This document shows, piece by piece, positions 44,026 to 54,686 of a stretch of DNA of 64,000 bases. A program made the translations under genes and the position numbers. Below the pieces are notes generated by a model that saw only the letters and a list, made by a program, of their open reading frames with translations, did no database searches and had not been told where the DNA came from. The DNA comes from Bacteroidaceae bacterium (GTDB lineage: Bacteria; Bacteroidota; Bacteroidia; Bacteroidales; Bacteroidaceae), in assembly GCA_024401275.1 (NCBI GenBank), contig JAKSLJ010000002.1, forward strand, positions 62,001-126,000, read 5' to 3'. Every line of letters begins with the position of its first letter. The first letter of the stretch is position 1.

Positions 44026-45504
44026 ATGATTAATCAACCAACTGTAAAACTTGGTATCGTTGGCGTTAGCCGCGACTGTTTCCCAATTACACTTACTAAG
44101 GCTCGTCTCGCAGCTCTCATGGAGGCTGTTGGTAAGGCAGGTCTTCCTGAAGTTTATGATTGCCCTGTAGTAATCGAAAACGACGTAGACACAATGAAGG
44201 CTCTTGACTGGGCTAAGGAAAATGGCATCAACGCAGTTTGTATGTTCCTTGGTAACTTCGGTCCAGAAGGTCCTACTACTATGTTCTGCCAGAAGTTCGA
44301 TGGCCCTTCAATGGTGCTCGCTGCTAAGGAAGAAGGCAAGGCTAACCTTGCTAACGACCGTGGTGACGCTCTCTGCGGTGTGCTCAACTTCTCTTACAGC
44401 GTAGGTCTCCGTCGCCTCAAGGTTTACATTCCAGAATATCCAAACGTAACTCCAGAAGAGGCTGTTAAGGAACTCGCTGACTTCCGTGACATCGCTCGCG
44501 TAGTTATCGGCGTTAAGAACCTCAAGGTTATCGGCTTCGGTCCACGTCCTTGGGACTTCCTCGCTTGTAACGCACCTATCCAGCCAATGTACGACCTCGG
44601 CATCGAAGTTCAGGAGAACTCTGAGCTCGACCTCAAGAAGGCATTCGACGAGACTGCTTGCAAGACTGCTGAAATCGAGGCTGTTGCTAAGGATATGGAA
44701 GCTGAACTCGGCGCTTCTCGCAACACATACCCAGAAATCATCAAGAAGATGGCTCAGCTTGAGGTTACTCTCATGGACTGGTACGAGAACCAGAAGGGTG
44801 CTTCTAAGTACGCTGTATTCGCTAACAAGTGCTGGCCAGCATGGCAGCCTATCTTCGAGTTCGAGCCTTGCTACGTAAACTCTCGTCTCACTGGTCGCGG
44901 TATTCCTGTAGCTTGTGAGGTTGACCTCTACGGTGCTCTCTCTGAGTTCATGGCTGAGTGCGCTACTGAGAAGCCAGCTACTCTCCTCGACATCAACAAC
45001 TCTGTTCCTGCTGACGTTATCCCTGCTGGCGCTAACCTCGCTGGTGCAGACCTCAAGGACCTCTACATGGGCTTCCACTGCGGTAACACTTGCTCACAGT
45101 GCATGAAGGACTGCAAGATCAAGTATCAGCTCATCCAGGCTCGTCTCATGAGCCCAGAAATCACAAAGGGTACTCTCGAAGGTCAGATCATGCCTTCTGC
45201 AACTACAATGTTCCGCATCCAGTCTAACTCTGATGCTAAGCTTGTTTCTTACATCGCTGAAGGTCACTTCCTCGACATCGATCCTTGCTCATTCGGTGGT
45301 ATCGGTATCGCAGCTATCCCTGGCTTCGCTCGCTTCTATCGCCACGTCCTCGTTGGCAAGCGCTTCCCACACCATGGTGCTTACGCATTCAAGAAGTCTG
45401 GCAAGGTTCTCTTCGAGGCTCTCAAGATGCTCGGCGTAGACGACATCAACACTCCTCTCCCAGCTGGACAGCTCTACCCAGGCGAGAACCCATTCGCAAT
45501 CTAA
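44026..45504 (+). CDS. L-fucose/L-arabinose isomerase family protein
   Basis: 492 residues from MINQPTVKLGIVGVSRDCFP. The sequence has the fucose/arabinose isomerase-like fold: an N-terminal substrate-domain (CPVVIENDVDTMKALDWAKENGINAVCMFLGNFGPE), a middle part with GFGPRPWDFLACNAPIQ and a C-terminal domain with ACEVDLYGAL, HCGNTC, EGQIMPSATTMFRIQ. The exact sugar is not evident. The frame is open upstream to 43957, but the promoter overlaps that stretch, so the ATG at 44026 is used. Codon bias is extreme (CTC, GCT, AAC, CGC), implying very high expression. It is monocistronic and ends in a strong terminator. Confidence 0.85.
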   Translation: MINQPTVKLGIVGVSRDCFPITLTKARLAALMEAVGKAGLPEVYDCPVVIENDVDTMKALDWAKENGINAVCMFLGNFGPEGPTTMFCQKFDGPSMVLAAKEEGKANLANDRGDALCGVLNFSYSVGLRRLKVYIPEYPNVTPEEAVKELADFRDIARVVIGVKNLKVIGFGPRPWDFLACNAPIQPMYDLGIEVQENSELDLKKAFDETACKTAEIEAVAKDMEAELGASRNTYPEIIKKMAQLEVTLMDWYENQKGASKYAVFANKCWPAWQPIFEFEPCYVNSRLTGRGIPVACEVDLYGALSEFMAECATEKPATLLDINNSVPADVIPAGANLAGADLKDLYMGFHCGNTCSQCMKDCKIKYQLIQARLMSPEITKGTLEGQIMPSATTMFRIQSNSDAKLVSYIAEGHFLDIDPCSFGGIGIAAIPGFARFYRHVLVGKRFPHHGAYAFKKSGKVLFEALKMLGVDDINTPLPAGQLYPGENPFAI

Positions 45505-45552
45505 AATGTTCTTAGGTAGAAAAAGTATCTTTTCTGCCTGAAACCAATAGAT

Positions 45553-45623
45553 AAAAGTAGGACGAGGATTTCTGAGCCGCAAATTTGCGGAATTATCTCG
45601 GAAATCTTCGCCCTACTGCTTTT
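45553..45623. terminator. Long bidirectional hairpin between the isomerase gene and menA
   Basis: AAAAGTAGGACGAGGATTTC pairs with GAAATCTTCGCCCTACTGCTTTT with a few mismatches, and the loop contains a second hairpin (CCGCAAATTTGCGG). A-rich and T-rich flanks allow it to serve both converging genes. Confidence 0.8.
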
Positions 45624-45654
45624 CTTAATATCTTGTTAAGGGGAGTTTATTATC

Positions 45655-46593
45655 TTAAATGAAATTCAGTAGAATTCCAATGGCTATTAGAATACCATAT
45701 ATTAAGATGTTCTTGCCGTTTCGTGCCAACTGTTTATTCAATTCAGGACCTTCCCATATTGCTCCCATAGTTCGGTAGATTCGCATGTGCATTATGAGAT
45801 AGATGATCTGAAGGTTGAAAGCCATGGAATAGCCGTACATACTGTAACAGAAATAACCTAATCCGCCGCAAATGAATCCGATAGCCATATAAAACTGCAA
45901 CATGCGCTTTCTTCCAAGAATATGTGATAAGGTGTGTTTCCCGGTTTGCAAGTCTTCGTCATGGTCGCGGAAGTTGTTGATAACAAGCATACTATCTATC
46001 TCAAATCCGCAGGCAATAGATGCAATAAAAACATACCAGTTAATGGCACCTGTAAGTACATAGTATGTAACGCAGACTGGTACAATACCGAAAAATAGAA
46101 GTACAAGGACATCTCCAAGTGCTCGTTTTGAGAAAAGTGTGGTATAGAGTAGAGAGAACACCATACAAAGAGCACCCGTACCGAAAAGAATTCTCCAGTC
46201 GCCATAAAACAAAGTTGGTAATCCTACTATTGCTGCCAAAACATTTGTGCCAAGTATTACCTTTTTCATGAACGGCTGGGTCATCCATCCATTAGTGGTA
46301 ACGCGAGCATTTCCCTTTCGTTCCTTGCTGTCATGTCCGCTCTTGAAGTCAAGATAGTCGTTTATGTAGTTCGCATTTATCTGCATTATTTCTGCAAAAA
46401 GGAAGCAGAGTAGGGCAGGGATGATATGGAAATCAGCTAAGTTTCCACTACGGCACATGTCGCCAGCGGCTAGAGCTATGGCAATAATAACCGGCACGGC
46501 TGCACCAGGTAGAGTCTCCAATCTGGCGCCCTTCACTATTGCCTTCCATGAGTTTTGCTTGATACGAGGGCTTTTATCAATATCTACAACCAT
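45655..46593 (-). CDS. menA: 1,4-dihydroxy-2-naphthoate polyprenyltransferase
   Basis: Attaches the prenyl tail to DHNA to form demethylmenaquinone in the membrane. The 312-residue UbiA-superfamily protein has the prenyl-diphosphate/Mg motif NYINDYLDFKSGHD (about 75-88), a second aspartate motif INNFRDHDEDLQTGKHTL, and about eight membrane spans. No other men genes lie in the window. It diverges from cysS. Confidence 0.93.
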   Translation of the reverse strand: MVVDIDKSPRIKQNSWKAIVKGARLETLPGAAVPVIIAIALAAGDMCRSGNLADFHIIPALLCFLFAEIMQINANYINDYLDFKSGHDSKERKGNARVTTNGWMTQPFMKKVILGTNVLAAIVGLPTLFYGDWRILFGTGALCMVFSLLYTTLFSKRALGDVLVLLFFGIVPVCVTYYVLTGAINWYVFIASIACGFEIDSMLVINNFRDHDEDLQTGKHTLSHILGRKRMLQFYMAIGFICGGLGYFCYSMYGYSMAFNLQIIYLIMHMRIYRTMGAIWEGPELNKQLARNGKNILIYGILIAIGILLNFI

Positions 46594-46646
46594 TTTTTAT
46601 GTTTTTCCAAGTGATAATCTTCAGTCAAAATGAAGTAATAATCTTT

Positions 46647-46655
46647 GCAAAGTTA
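46647..46655 (-). promoter_or_regulatory. -7 box of menA
   Basis: The minus strand reads TAACTTTGC about 54 bp before the start codon. Confidence 0.55.
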
Positions 46656-46771
46656 TAAAAAGATAGCGTATTTTTCACTTGAATCATGCATTATTAAGTT
46701 AAAGATTGATAAATGTTTGTATTATATATATAAATGTGTAAAAAAGATTTTTAAGTGTTATTTTTTTTGTA

Positions 46772-46780
46772 TAACTTTGC
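46772..46780 (+). promoter_or_regulatory. -7 box of cysS
   Basis: TAACTTTGC about 37 bp before the cysS ATG, within the divergent menA-cysS spacer. Confidence 0.6.
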
Positions 46781-46817
46781 AACGCAAAATACTGAACTTA
46801 CAAACTTTTTATAATAG

Positions 46818-48296
46818 ATGAATTTTTATATTTATAATACTCTTTCCCGCCGCAAGGAAATCTTCAAGCCTATTGCGGAGAACCATGTAGGTATGTATGT
46901 GTGCGGTCCAACCGTTTACGGCGATCCACACCTTGGACACGCTCGTCCTGCAATCACTTTCGACCTTCTTTACCGTTATCTCCAGCACCTCGGCTACAAG
47001 GTGCGCTATGTTCGCAACATAACCGACGTTGGTCATCTTGAGCACGATGCTGACGAAGGCGAGGACAAGATAGCAAAAAAGGCTAAGCTCGAACAGCTTG
47101 AGCCAATGGAAATTGCGCAATATTACACAAACCGTTACCATCAGGCTATGGAAGCTCTCAATGTGCTTCCGCCAAGCATAGAGCCTCACGCAACTGGTCA
47201 TATCATAGAGCAGATTAAGCTTGTTGAAGAGATTATGGCTAACGGCTATGCGTACGAGAGTAATGGCTCGGTTTATTTTGATATTGAGAAATATAACAAA
47301 GACCATAAGTATGGCAAGCTTTCTGGCCGTAATCTTGATGATGTTATCAATAACTCCCGCGAACTCGATGGAGTAGGAGAGAAGAAGAACCAAGTAGATT
47401 TCGCCCTTTGGAAGAAGGCACAGCCAGAGCACATCATGCGTTGGCCATCACCATGGAGCGACGGCTTCCCAGGATGGCATTGCGAATGTACTGCCATGGG
47501 ACGCAAGTATCTTGGCAACCATTTTGATATTCATGGCGGCGGAATGGACCTTGTATTCCCTCACCATGAGTGCGAGATTGCTCAGGCTACGGCTTCTCAG
47601 GGCGACGATATGGTGAAGTACTGGATGCATAACAATATGCTTACCATCAACGGACAGAAGATGGGTAAGTCACTTGGTAACTTCATTACGCTCAACCAGT
47701 TCTTCAATGGCGAGCATGAGCTTCTCACTCAGCCATATTCGCCAATGGTTATCCGTTTCTTCATTCTCTCGGCTCATTATCGCAGCCCTGTTGATTTCTC
47801 AGACGAGGCTCTACAGGCAAGTCAGAAAGGTCTTGACCGTCTGCTTACTGCCATTGCTGATATTGATCGCATCCAGGCAGCGAAGACTACGGACGACGCA
47901 ACGAAGAAGGTCGTTTCTGAGCTGAAACAGAAGTGCTACGATGCAATGAACGACGATATGCAGAGTCAGGTGGTTATCTCCAACCTCTTTGATGCATGCC
48001 GCGTGATAAACTCTCTCGTTGACCATAAGGGAACTATTTCCGAATCAGATCTCGCAGAACTCAAGGAGACTATGAATCTTTTCACTTTCGATATCCTCGG
48101 ATTGAAGAACGAGGCTTCTGGCGGAAATGAAGCCCGCGAGGAAGCTTTTGGAAAAGTTGTTGATATGGTTCTTGAACTTCGTGCTAAGGCTAAAGCAAAC
48201 AAGGATTGGGCAACATCAGACCTTATCCGTGACCAACTTGCAGCTCTTGGTTTCCAAGTAAAGGATACAAAGGACGGAGCAGTTTGGAAACTGTAA
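46818..48296 (+). CDS. cysS: Cysteine-tRNA ligase
   Basis: Charges tRNA-Cys. The 492-residue class I synthetase has the first zinc Cys and HIGH motif in [18 protein letters not shown] (28-45), the zinc-site block [30 protein letters not shown], and the KMSKS variant KMGKSLGN. Its stop codon runs into palindromic element C. dapB and lepB follow in the same direction and may be co-transcribed. Confidence 0.97.
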   Translation: MNFYIYNTLSRRKEIFKPIAENHVGMYVCGPTVYGDPHLGHARPAITFDLLYRYLQHLGYKVRYVRNITDVGHLEHDADEGEDKIAKKAKLEQLEPMEIAQYYTNRYHQAMEALNVLPPSIEPHATGHIIEQIKLVEEIMANGYAYESNGSVYFDIEKYNKDHKYGKLSGRNLDDVINNSRELDGVGEKKNQVDFALWKKAQPEHIMRWPSPWSDGFPGWHCECTAMGRKYLGNHFDIHGGGMDLVFPHHECEIAQATASQGDDMVKYWMHNNMLTINGQKMGKSLGNFITLNQFFNGEHELLTQPYSPMVIRFFILSAHYRSPVDFSDEALQASQKGLDRLLTAIADIDRIQAAKTTDDATKKVVSELKQKCYDAMNDDMQSQVVISNLFDACRVINSLVDHKGTISESDLAELKETMNLFTFDILGLKNEASGGNEAREEAFGKVVDMVLELRAKAKANKDWATSDLIRDQLAALGFQVKDTKDGAVWKL

Positions 48297-48332
48297 AAGC
48301 CCCCTATCCCCCCCCAAGGGGGAACTTTTAAT
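48296..48332 (+). repeat. Gene-boundary palindromic element, copy C
   Basis: Starts at the cysS stop as AAAGCCCCCTATCC, forms CCCCC-caa-GGGGG and ends AACTTTTAAT. It is nearly the same as the arms of copy B. Confidence 0.75.
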
Positions 48333-48370
48333 ACTTTTTTTGGTAGAATAATTTAACAAATAAAACATAT

Positions 48371-48408
48371 AAACATCCTTCCCTTGGGAAGGCTTGGTTA
48401 GGCTTTTT
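48371..48408 (-). repeat. Gene-boundary palindromic element, copy D
   Basis: On the minus strand AAAAAGCCTAACCAAGCC is followed by CTTCCC-AA-GGGAAG and GATGTTT. The AAAGCC end touches the dapB ATG. Confidence 0.75.
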
Positions 48409-49128
48409 ATGAAAATAGCACTTATTGGCTACGGCAAGATGGGTAAGATGATTGAGCAGATTGCTCTATCTCGCGGCCACGAAATAGTAAGCAAAATAGA
48501 TATCGACAATCAGGAAGACTTTGAGAGCGACGCTTTCGCTTCTGCTGATGTCGCTATCGAGTTCACAACTCCTTGGACTGCATACGATAACTACCTTAAG
48601 GCTTTCGCTAAGAATGTGAAGGTGGTAAGTGGTTCTACTGGTTGGATGAAAGAACATGGCGAGGATGTGAAGAAGCTTTGTACAGAAGGCGGTCAGACTC
48701 TCTTCTGGGCTTCAAACTTCTCTGTAGGTATGGCTATGTTCTCTGCCGTAAACAAGTATCTTGCTAAGCTTATGAACCAGTTCCCACAGTACGACGTTAC
48801 AATGGAGGAAACTCATCACGTTCACAAGCTTGATGCTCCTTCTGGCACAGCCATCACTCTTGCCGAGGGCATCCTTGAAAACCTTGACCGCAAAGAGCGT
48901 TGGGGACTTCACGAGACTGCCGAAGGCGTTCTCCGTATTGACGATCTCCGTCGTGGCGAAGTTCCTGGCATTCATACAATTACATACGACTCTCCTGAAG
49001 AAGACATCATCAAGATTACTCACGACGCTCACTCTCGCAAGGGCTTTGCTCTCGGCGCAGTTCTCGCTGCAGAATATACAGCACAGCACAACGGTATGCT
49101 TACCATGAGCGATCTCTTTGACTTCTAG
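48409..49128 (+). CDS. dapB: 4-hydroxy-tetrahydrodipicolinate reductase
   Basis: Reduces HTPA to tetrahydrodipicolinate in lysine and diaminopimelate synthesis. 239 residues from MKIALIGYGKMGKMIEQ (NAD(P)-binding GYGKMG). Family blocks are FTTPWTAYDNY, SGSTGWMKEH, ASNFSVGMAMF, and the catalytic MEETHHVHKLDAPSGTAITLAEGI. The frame extends 15 bases upstream to a TTG, but that part is palindromic element D, so the ATG is the start. lepB follows 57 bp on. Confidence 0.95.
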   Translation: MKIALIGYGKMGKMIEQIALSRGHEIVSKIDIDNQEDFESDAFASADVAIEFTTPWTAYDNYLKAFAKNVKVVSGSTGWMKEHGEDVKKLCTEGGQTLFWASNFSVGMAMFSAVNKYLAKLMNQFPQYDVTMEETHHVHKLDAPSGTAITLAEGILENLDRKERWGLHETAEGVLRIDDLRRGEVPGIHTITYDSPEEDIIKITHDAHSRKGFALGAVLAAEYTAQHNGMLTMSDLFDF

Positions 49129-49147
49129 AAATAAACTTCCAATCATT

Positions 49148-49185
49148 TTAACATCCTTCCTTTTTTGAAGGCTTGGTTAGACTTT
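49148..49185 (-). repeat. Gene-boundary palindromic element, copy E
   Basis: On the minus strand AAAGTCTAACCAAGCC is followed by TTC-AAAAAA-GGAAGG and ATGTTAAAA. It touches the lepB ATG, just as copy D touches dapB. Confidence 0.75.
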
Positions 49186-50637
49186 ATGAAACCAAAGAAA
49201 CAACCTAATAAGAAGTTACAGTGGGCGAAGTTCATTGTTGTTCTCGTCCTATATCTCCTCTTCCTGTACTGGCTTGAAAGCTGGCTCGGCTTAATCGTCA
49301 TACCATTTATTTTTGACGTATATATAACGAAGAAGATAAATTGGCAATGGTGGAAAGACTCAGAAGGCTTGACTCCACATATCATGTCGTGGGTTGACGC
49401 CATAGTTTTTGCCCTCGTTGCAGTCTATTTTATCAACTTGTTCTTCTTCCAGAACTACGTCATTCCGTCTTCTTCACTTGAGAAATCACTTCTTACTGGC
49501 GACTATCTCTTTGTGAGCAAGGTGAGCTATGGTCCTCGTATTCCTAATACTCCGCTTACGATGCCGCTAACTCAGCACACAATGCCAATCATCAATACGA
49601 AGTCTTACATTGAGTGGCCACAATGGGATTACAAGCGAGCAAAGGGGCTAGGCAAGGTGGAACTAAATGATATTGTAGTCTTCAACTATCCTTCCGGCGA
49701 TACAATAGTTAGCGAATTGAAATATCAGGCTCAGGACTTTTATGGTCTTTGCATGGATCTTGGTATGCAGCAGTATGAGGGAAGTCGTAACATCGACTCG
49801 CTCTCTGCCCAGCAGCAGCGTGATCTTTTCAAGTTTGTTTATGATCTCGGTCATAAAGCCGTTGAGAACAATCCTAACGAGTTTGGTATGATTGATTGGC
49901 GTCCTGTTGACCGACGTGAGAATTATGTAAAGCGTTGTGTTGGTCTTCCTGGTCAAACTCTTCAGATAAAAGATCGCAAAATTTATCTTGACGGTAAGGA
50001 AAACAAGGATCCAGAGAATGCTCAGTTCACTTATAAAGTTGAGCTTGCTATTCCTACAATGAGCTTTGTAGGTGAGGAATTTGATGAGTTCCGTAAGGAA
50101 AATGGCATTACAAACGAGGATCTCCAACAACTTACTTCATATGGTTTCATGCCTATGACAAAGAAGGCAGCTGAGGTCATGAAGTCTCGCAAGGATATAT
50201 GCAAGAGTATTACCATCAATACCGATTCTCCTGCGTGGGGACTTTTCCCACTTACGATGTACACAGGCTGGACTCGCGACAACTACGGACCTATCTGGAT
50301 TCCAAAAAAAGGCGAGAAGATTGACATTGACATCAAGAACATCGGACTCTATGAGCGCTGTATAAAGGAATATGAAGGCAATCAGCTTGAGGTAAAAGAC
50401 AGCAAAATCTACATTAACGGTAAGGAAGCAAAGTCATATACATTCAAGATGGACTACTACTGGATGATGGGTGACAATCGCCATAACTCAGCCGACTCTC
50501 GCTATTGGGGCTTCGTTCCTGAAGATCATATCGTTGGTAAGCCAATCTTCATCTGGTTCTCTTCTGACCCTGATCGCGGAGGCTTCTCTGGTATTCGCTG
50601 GAATCGTCTCTTCCGTTTTGTTGACAATATTAAGTAG
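49186..50637 (+). CDS. lepB: Signal peptidase I
   Basis: Cleaves signal peptides on the outer face of the inner membrane. 483 residues from MKPKKQPNKKLQWAKF, with two N-terminal spans and a third at about 75-95. The catalytic Ser block reads YVIPSSSLEKSLLTGDYLFVSKVSYG (Leu replaces the usual Met after the Ser), and the Lys is in NYVKRCVGLPGQTLQI. GDNRHNSADSRYWGFVPEDHIVG is the C-terminal box. It is about twice the length of many SPases because of a long insert, as is usual in Bacteroidetes. A TTG 21 bases upstream lies in element E and is rejected as a start. Confidence 0.93.
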   Translation: MKPKKQPNKKLQWAKFIVVLVLYLLFLYWLESWLGLIVIPFIFDVYITKKINWQWWKDSEGLTPHIMSWVDAIVFALVAVYFINLFFFQNYVIPSSSLEKSLLTGDYLFVSKVSYGPRIPNTPLTMPLTQHTMPIINTKSYIEWPQWDYKRAKGLGKVELNDIVVFNYPSGDTIVSELKYQAQDFYGLCMDLGMQQYEGSRNIDSLSAQQQRDLFKFVYDLGHKAVENNPNEFGMIDWRPVDRRENYVKRCVGLPGQTLQIKDRKIYLDGKENKDPENAQFTYKVELAIPTMSFVGEEFDEFRKENGITNEDLQQLTSYGFMPMTKKAAEVMKSRKDICKSITINTDSPAWGLFPLTMYTGWTRDNYGPIWIPKKGEKIDIDIKNIGLYERCIKEYEGNQLEVKDSKIYINGKEAKSYTFKMDYYWMMGDNRHNSADSRYWGFVPEDHIVGKPIFIWFSSDPDRGGFSGIRWNRLFRFVDNIK

Positions 50638-50662
50638 TTTTAGAACTGCATTTAAACTTATA

Positions 50663-50730
50663 GATTGATAATTAAAGATTAAAGATGGTTTCTTGTTCCG
50701 GGGAGCCACCTTTAATCTTTTTTTAATCAT
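50663..50730. repeat. GATTAAAG-type inverted repeat in the lepB-helicase spacer
   Basis: ATTAAAGATTAAAGATGG on the left pairs with CCACCTTTAATCTTTTTTT on the right. This is the same style of short-period inverted repeat as in the atp operon spacers, and it may terminate lepB transcription. Confidence 0.65.
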
Positions 50731-50813
50731 AAGAGAAAAACGTAAGATTGTCGCGACCAAAGTAGCTGGATCTATTTTATTAATGAAGAACTCGCTTTTG
50801 CGAAAAAACAAAT

Positions 50814-52715
50814 ATGGAAATTACAACCAATACCACATTTACTCAACTTGGTGTAAATGAACAAATACTTAGGGCAATTACTGAAATGGGCTTTGAACAT
50901 CCAATGCCTGTTCAAGAAGCCGTTATCCCTGTTCTTCTAGGGGAATCTTCTGCCCATGATCTCATTGCACTTGCCCAGACAGGTACCGGCAAGACCGCTG
51001 CCTTTGGCATCCCACTTCTTCAGCGCATTGACCCTAAGGGCAGATATACTCAGGCGCTTGTCCTTGCACCTACTCGTGAGCTCTGCTTGCAGATAGCCGA
51101 TGACATCCGCGATTTTGGAAAGTATTGCGACGAGATAAACATCTGTGCCGTTTATGGCGGTACCTCCCTCGAACCACAAATACGACAGCTGAAGAAAGGT
51201 GCGCAGATTGTCGTGGCTACTCCAGGCCGACTCCTTGACCTCATGGAGCGCCGCTGTGCCGACCTTTCAAACGTGAAGAACGTCGTTCTGGACGAAGCTG
51301 ACGAAATGCTCAACATGGGTTTCTCGGACAGCATAAACGCCATTCTTGAAGGCGTTCCAGAGCAGCGTCATATCCTTCTCTTCTCTGCTACAATGAGTCG
51401 CGAGATTGAGAAAATTGCCAAGTCTTATCTGAAGGACTATCAGGAGATTGTCGTTGGCTCAAGAAACGAGGGTGCTGAGCATGTCAACCACGTTTACTAC
51501 ATGGTAAATGCGAAGGACAAATACTTGGCTCTCAAGCGTATTGTCGATTTCAATCCTAAGATTTACGCCATCGTCTTCTGTCGCACAAAGCTTGAAACTC
51601 AGGAGATTGCCGACAAGCTTATCCGCGATGGCTATAACGCGGAGTCGCTCCATGGCGACCTCTCCCAGCAGCAGCGTGACCTTACCATGCAGAAGTTCCG
51701 CAACCATCTTACGCAGCTTCTCGTTGCTACAGATGTTGCAGCTCGTGGTTTGGACGTTGATGAACTTACCCACGTCATAAACTACGGTCTGCCAGACGAC
51801 ATTGAAAGCTACACCCACCGTTCCGGTCGTACTGGTCGTGCAGGCAGAAAGGGTACTTCCATCGCCATCATCCACACTCGCGAGCGCGGCAAGATGCGCA
51901 ATATCGAGAAGGAAATCGGCAAGAAGTTTGTAGAGGGCGAGATACCTACGCCACAGGAAATCTGCAAGAAGCAGCTCTACAAGGTGATGGATCAGATAGT
52001 GAAGACCGATGTCGATGAGGAGCAGATTGCTCCTTTCATGCAAGACATCAGTCGCTATTTTGACTATATCGACAAGGATGATGTCATCAAGAAAATCGTG
52101 CAGATGCAGTTCGGCCATTTCCTTGAATACTACAAGAACGCTCCTGTCATTGAGAAACCGATGGTGGAGAAAGAGCGCAAGAATGCTCGTGACAATCACC
52201 ACACAAGCGGAAAGTTCAACGGCAAGACTTACCAGGCAGAGAAGGGCTATGCCAAGCTCTTCATCAATCTCGGCAAGATGGACGGCTTCTACCCAGGCGA
52301 GGTTATGCAGTATCTGAACAAGCATGTTCAAGGTCGTCAGGCTGTCGGTCACATTGAACTGCTCCGTAACATCTCTTACATTGAGGTTCCTGAGCATGAT
52401 GCACAGAAGGTAATGGAAGCCCTCAACGGCACATACTACAAGAATCGAGAGGTTCGCTGCAACCGTGCCGATGGTGGTGGTCGTGCAGATGGTGGTAAAC
52501 GTGCCGAAGGTGTTGGCCGTAAACGTGCCGATGGTGACAGCGGCAAGAAAAATTATGCTAAGTTAGAGAAGAAAAGCAAGGCTCCTAAGCGCGACAAGAG
52601 TCGCCAGAAGCGCAATGCCTTTGACGATAATGAGAATCCGTTTGCCATTTTCGACAAGAAACTCAAGAACAAGAATCTGCCTGAAGGCCATGCGCGCCGT
52701 AGGCCTAAAAAGTAA
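50814..52715 (+). CDS. DEAD-box ATP-dependent RNA helicase with DbpA-like RNA-binding domain
   Basis: 633 residues. The helicase core shows the Q motif (FEHPMPVQEAVIP), AQTGTGKT (motif I), PTRELCLQ (Ia), TPGRLLD (Ib), DEAD (II), SAT (III), ATDVAARGLDVD (V) and HRSGRTGRAGRKG (VI). A region at about 475-545 (YAKLFINLGKMDGFYPGEVMQYLNKHV) is the DbpA/CsdA RNA-binding fold. The tail is a repeat of RADGG/KRAEG units (about 552-580) then a basic end. Likely roles are ribosome assembly or cold-shock RNA remodelling. Confidence 0.93.
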   Translation: MEITTNTTFTQLGVNEQILRAITEMGFEHPMPVQEAVIPVLLGESSAHDLIALAQTGTGKTAAFGIPLLQRIDPKGRYTQALVLAPTRELCLQIADDIRDFGKYCDEINICAVYGGTSLEPQIRQLKKGAQIVVATPGRLLDLMERRCADLSNVKNVVLDEADEMLNMGFSDSINAILEGVPEQRHILLFSATMSREIEKIAKSYLKDYQEIVVGSRNEGAEHVNHVYYMVNAKDKYLALKRIVDFNPKIYAIVFCRTKLETQEIADKLIRDGYNAESLHGDLSQQQRDLTMQKFRNHLTQLLVATDVAARGLDVDELTHVINYGLPDDIESYTHRSGRTGRAGRKGTSIAIIHTRERGKMRNIEKEIGKKFVEGEIPTPQEICKKQLYKVMDQIVKTDVDEEQIAPFMQDISRYFDYIDKDDVIKKIVQMQFGHFLEYYKNAPVIEKPMVEKERKNARDNHHTSGKFNGKTYQAEKGYAKLFINLGKMDGFYPGEVMQYLNKHVQGRQAVGHIELLRNISYIEVPEHDAQKVMEALNGTYYKNREVRCNRADGGGRADGGKRAEGVGRKRADGDSGKKNYAKLEKKSKAPKRDKSRQKRNAFDDNENPFAIFDKKLKNKNLPEGHARRRPKK

Positions 52716-52774
52716 TCAGTATTGCTTCAAAAGCGTTACAATTTTAACTTTTTTTTGATTTTTTTATCGATTTA

Positions 52775-52806
52775 TTTGCGTAATATAAAACAATTTTATA
52801 ATTTTG
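52775..52806 (+). promoter_or_regulatory. Promoter of the ATP synthase operon
   Basis: TTTG (52775-52778), 20 bp, TAATTTTG (52799-52806), about 108 bp before atpD. The leader is long and AT-rich. Confidence 0.8.
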
Positions 52807-52911
52807 CCCTCGTAAATTATTAAAACTTTGTTTGTATAATACGCAGAAAAACGCAATTCAATACACTCAAACTCTAATTTAGTACGTAGATAACACATTA
52901 ATAATATATAG

Positions 52912-54423
<1,512 letters not shown>

Positions 54424-54433
54424 TCCGCTTTTT

Positions 54434-54676
54434 ATGCTTACATTAAGAATAATATCACCAGAAAAGATACTCTTTGAAGGCGGCGCTTCGCTTGTCAAGG
54501 TGCCGGGAGTAAGTGGTGAATTCGAGATTCTCGACAACCATGCTCCTATCATTTCCGCTCTGCAGGCAGGCACTGTGGAAGTGGAAAGCAACGGCGAGCG
54601 TAATTCGTTCAGCATCATGGGTGGCTTTGTGGAAGTACATAAGAACATGGTGGATCTCTGTGTAGAGATGGAATAA
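54434..54676 (+). CDS. atpC: ATP synthase F1 subunit epsilon (short form)
   Basis: 80 residues from MLTLRIISPEKILFEGGASLV. Only the N-terminal beta-sandwich domain is present (VPGVSGEFEILDNHAPIISALQAGTVEV, then GGFVEVHKNMVDLCVE); the C-terminal helical hairpin that in E. coli can inhibit rotation is absent. The frame is open far upstream into atpD, so the ATG ten bases after the atpD stop is used. Short epsilons are usual in Bacteroidetes. Confidence 0.93.
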   Translation: MLTLRIISPEKILFEGGASLVKVPGVSGEFEILDNHAPIISALQAGTVEVESNGERNSFSIMGGFVEVHKNMVDLCVEME

Positions 54677-54686
54677 GCAGGAAAAG

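Noticed and set aside
44308-45078. 256-codon open frame antisense to the isomerase-family gene
   Set aside because: Shadow of a highly biased coding sequence; no start context or family motif.
48394-48408. TTG start extending dapB by five codons
   Set aside because: That stretch is palindromic element D, and homologues begin at the ATG at 48409.
49165-49185. TTG start extending lepB by seven codons
   Set aside because: The stretch is palindromic element E; the same words occur before dapB.
51459-52397. 312-codon open frame antisense to the DEAD-box helicase
   Set aside because: Opposite a well-supported gene; Leu/Val-rich composition of a shadow frame and no recognisable domain.
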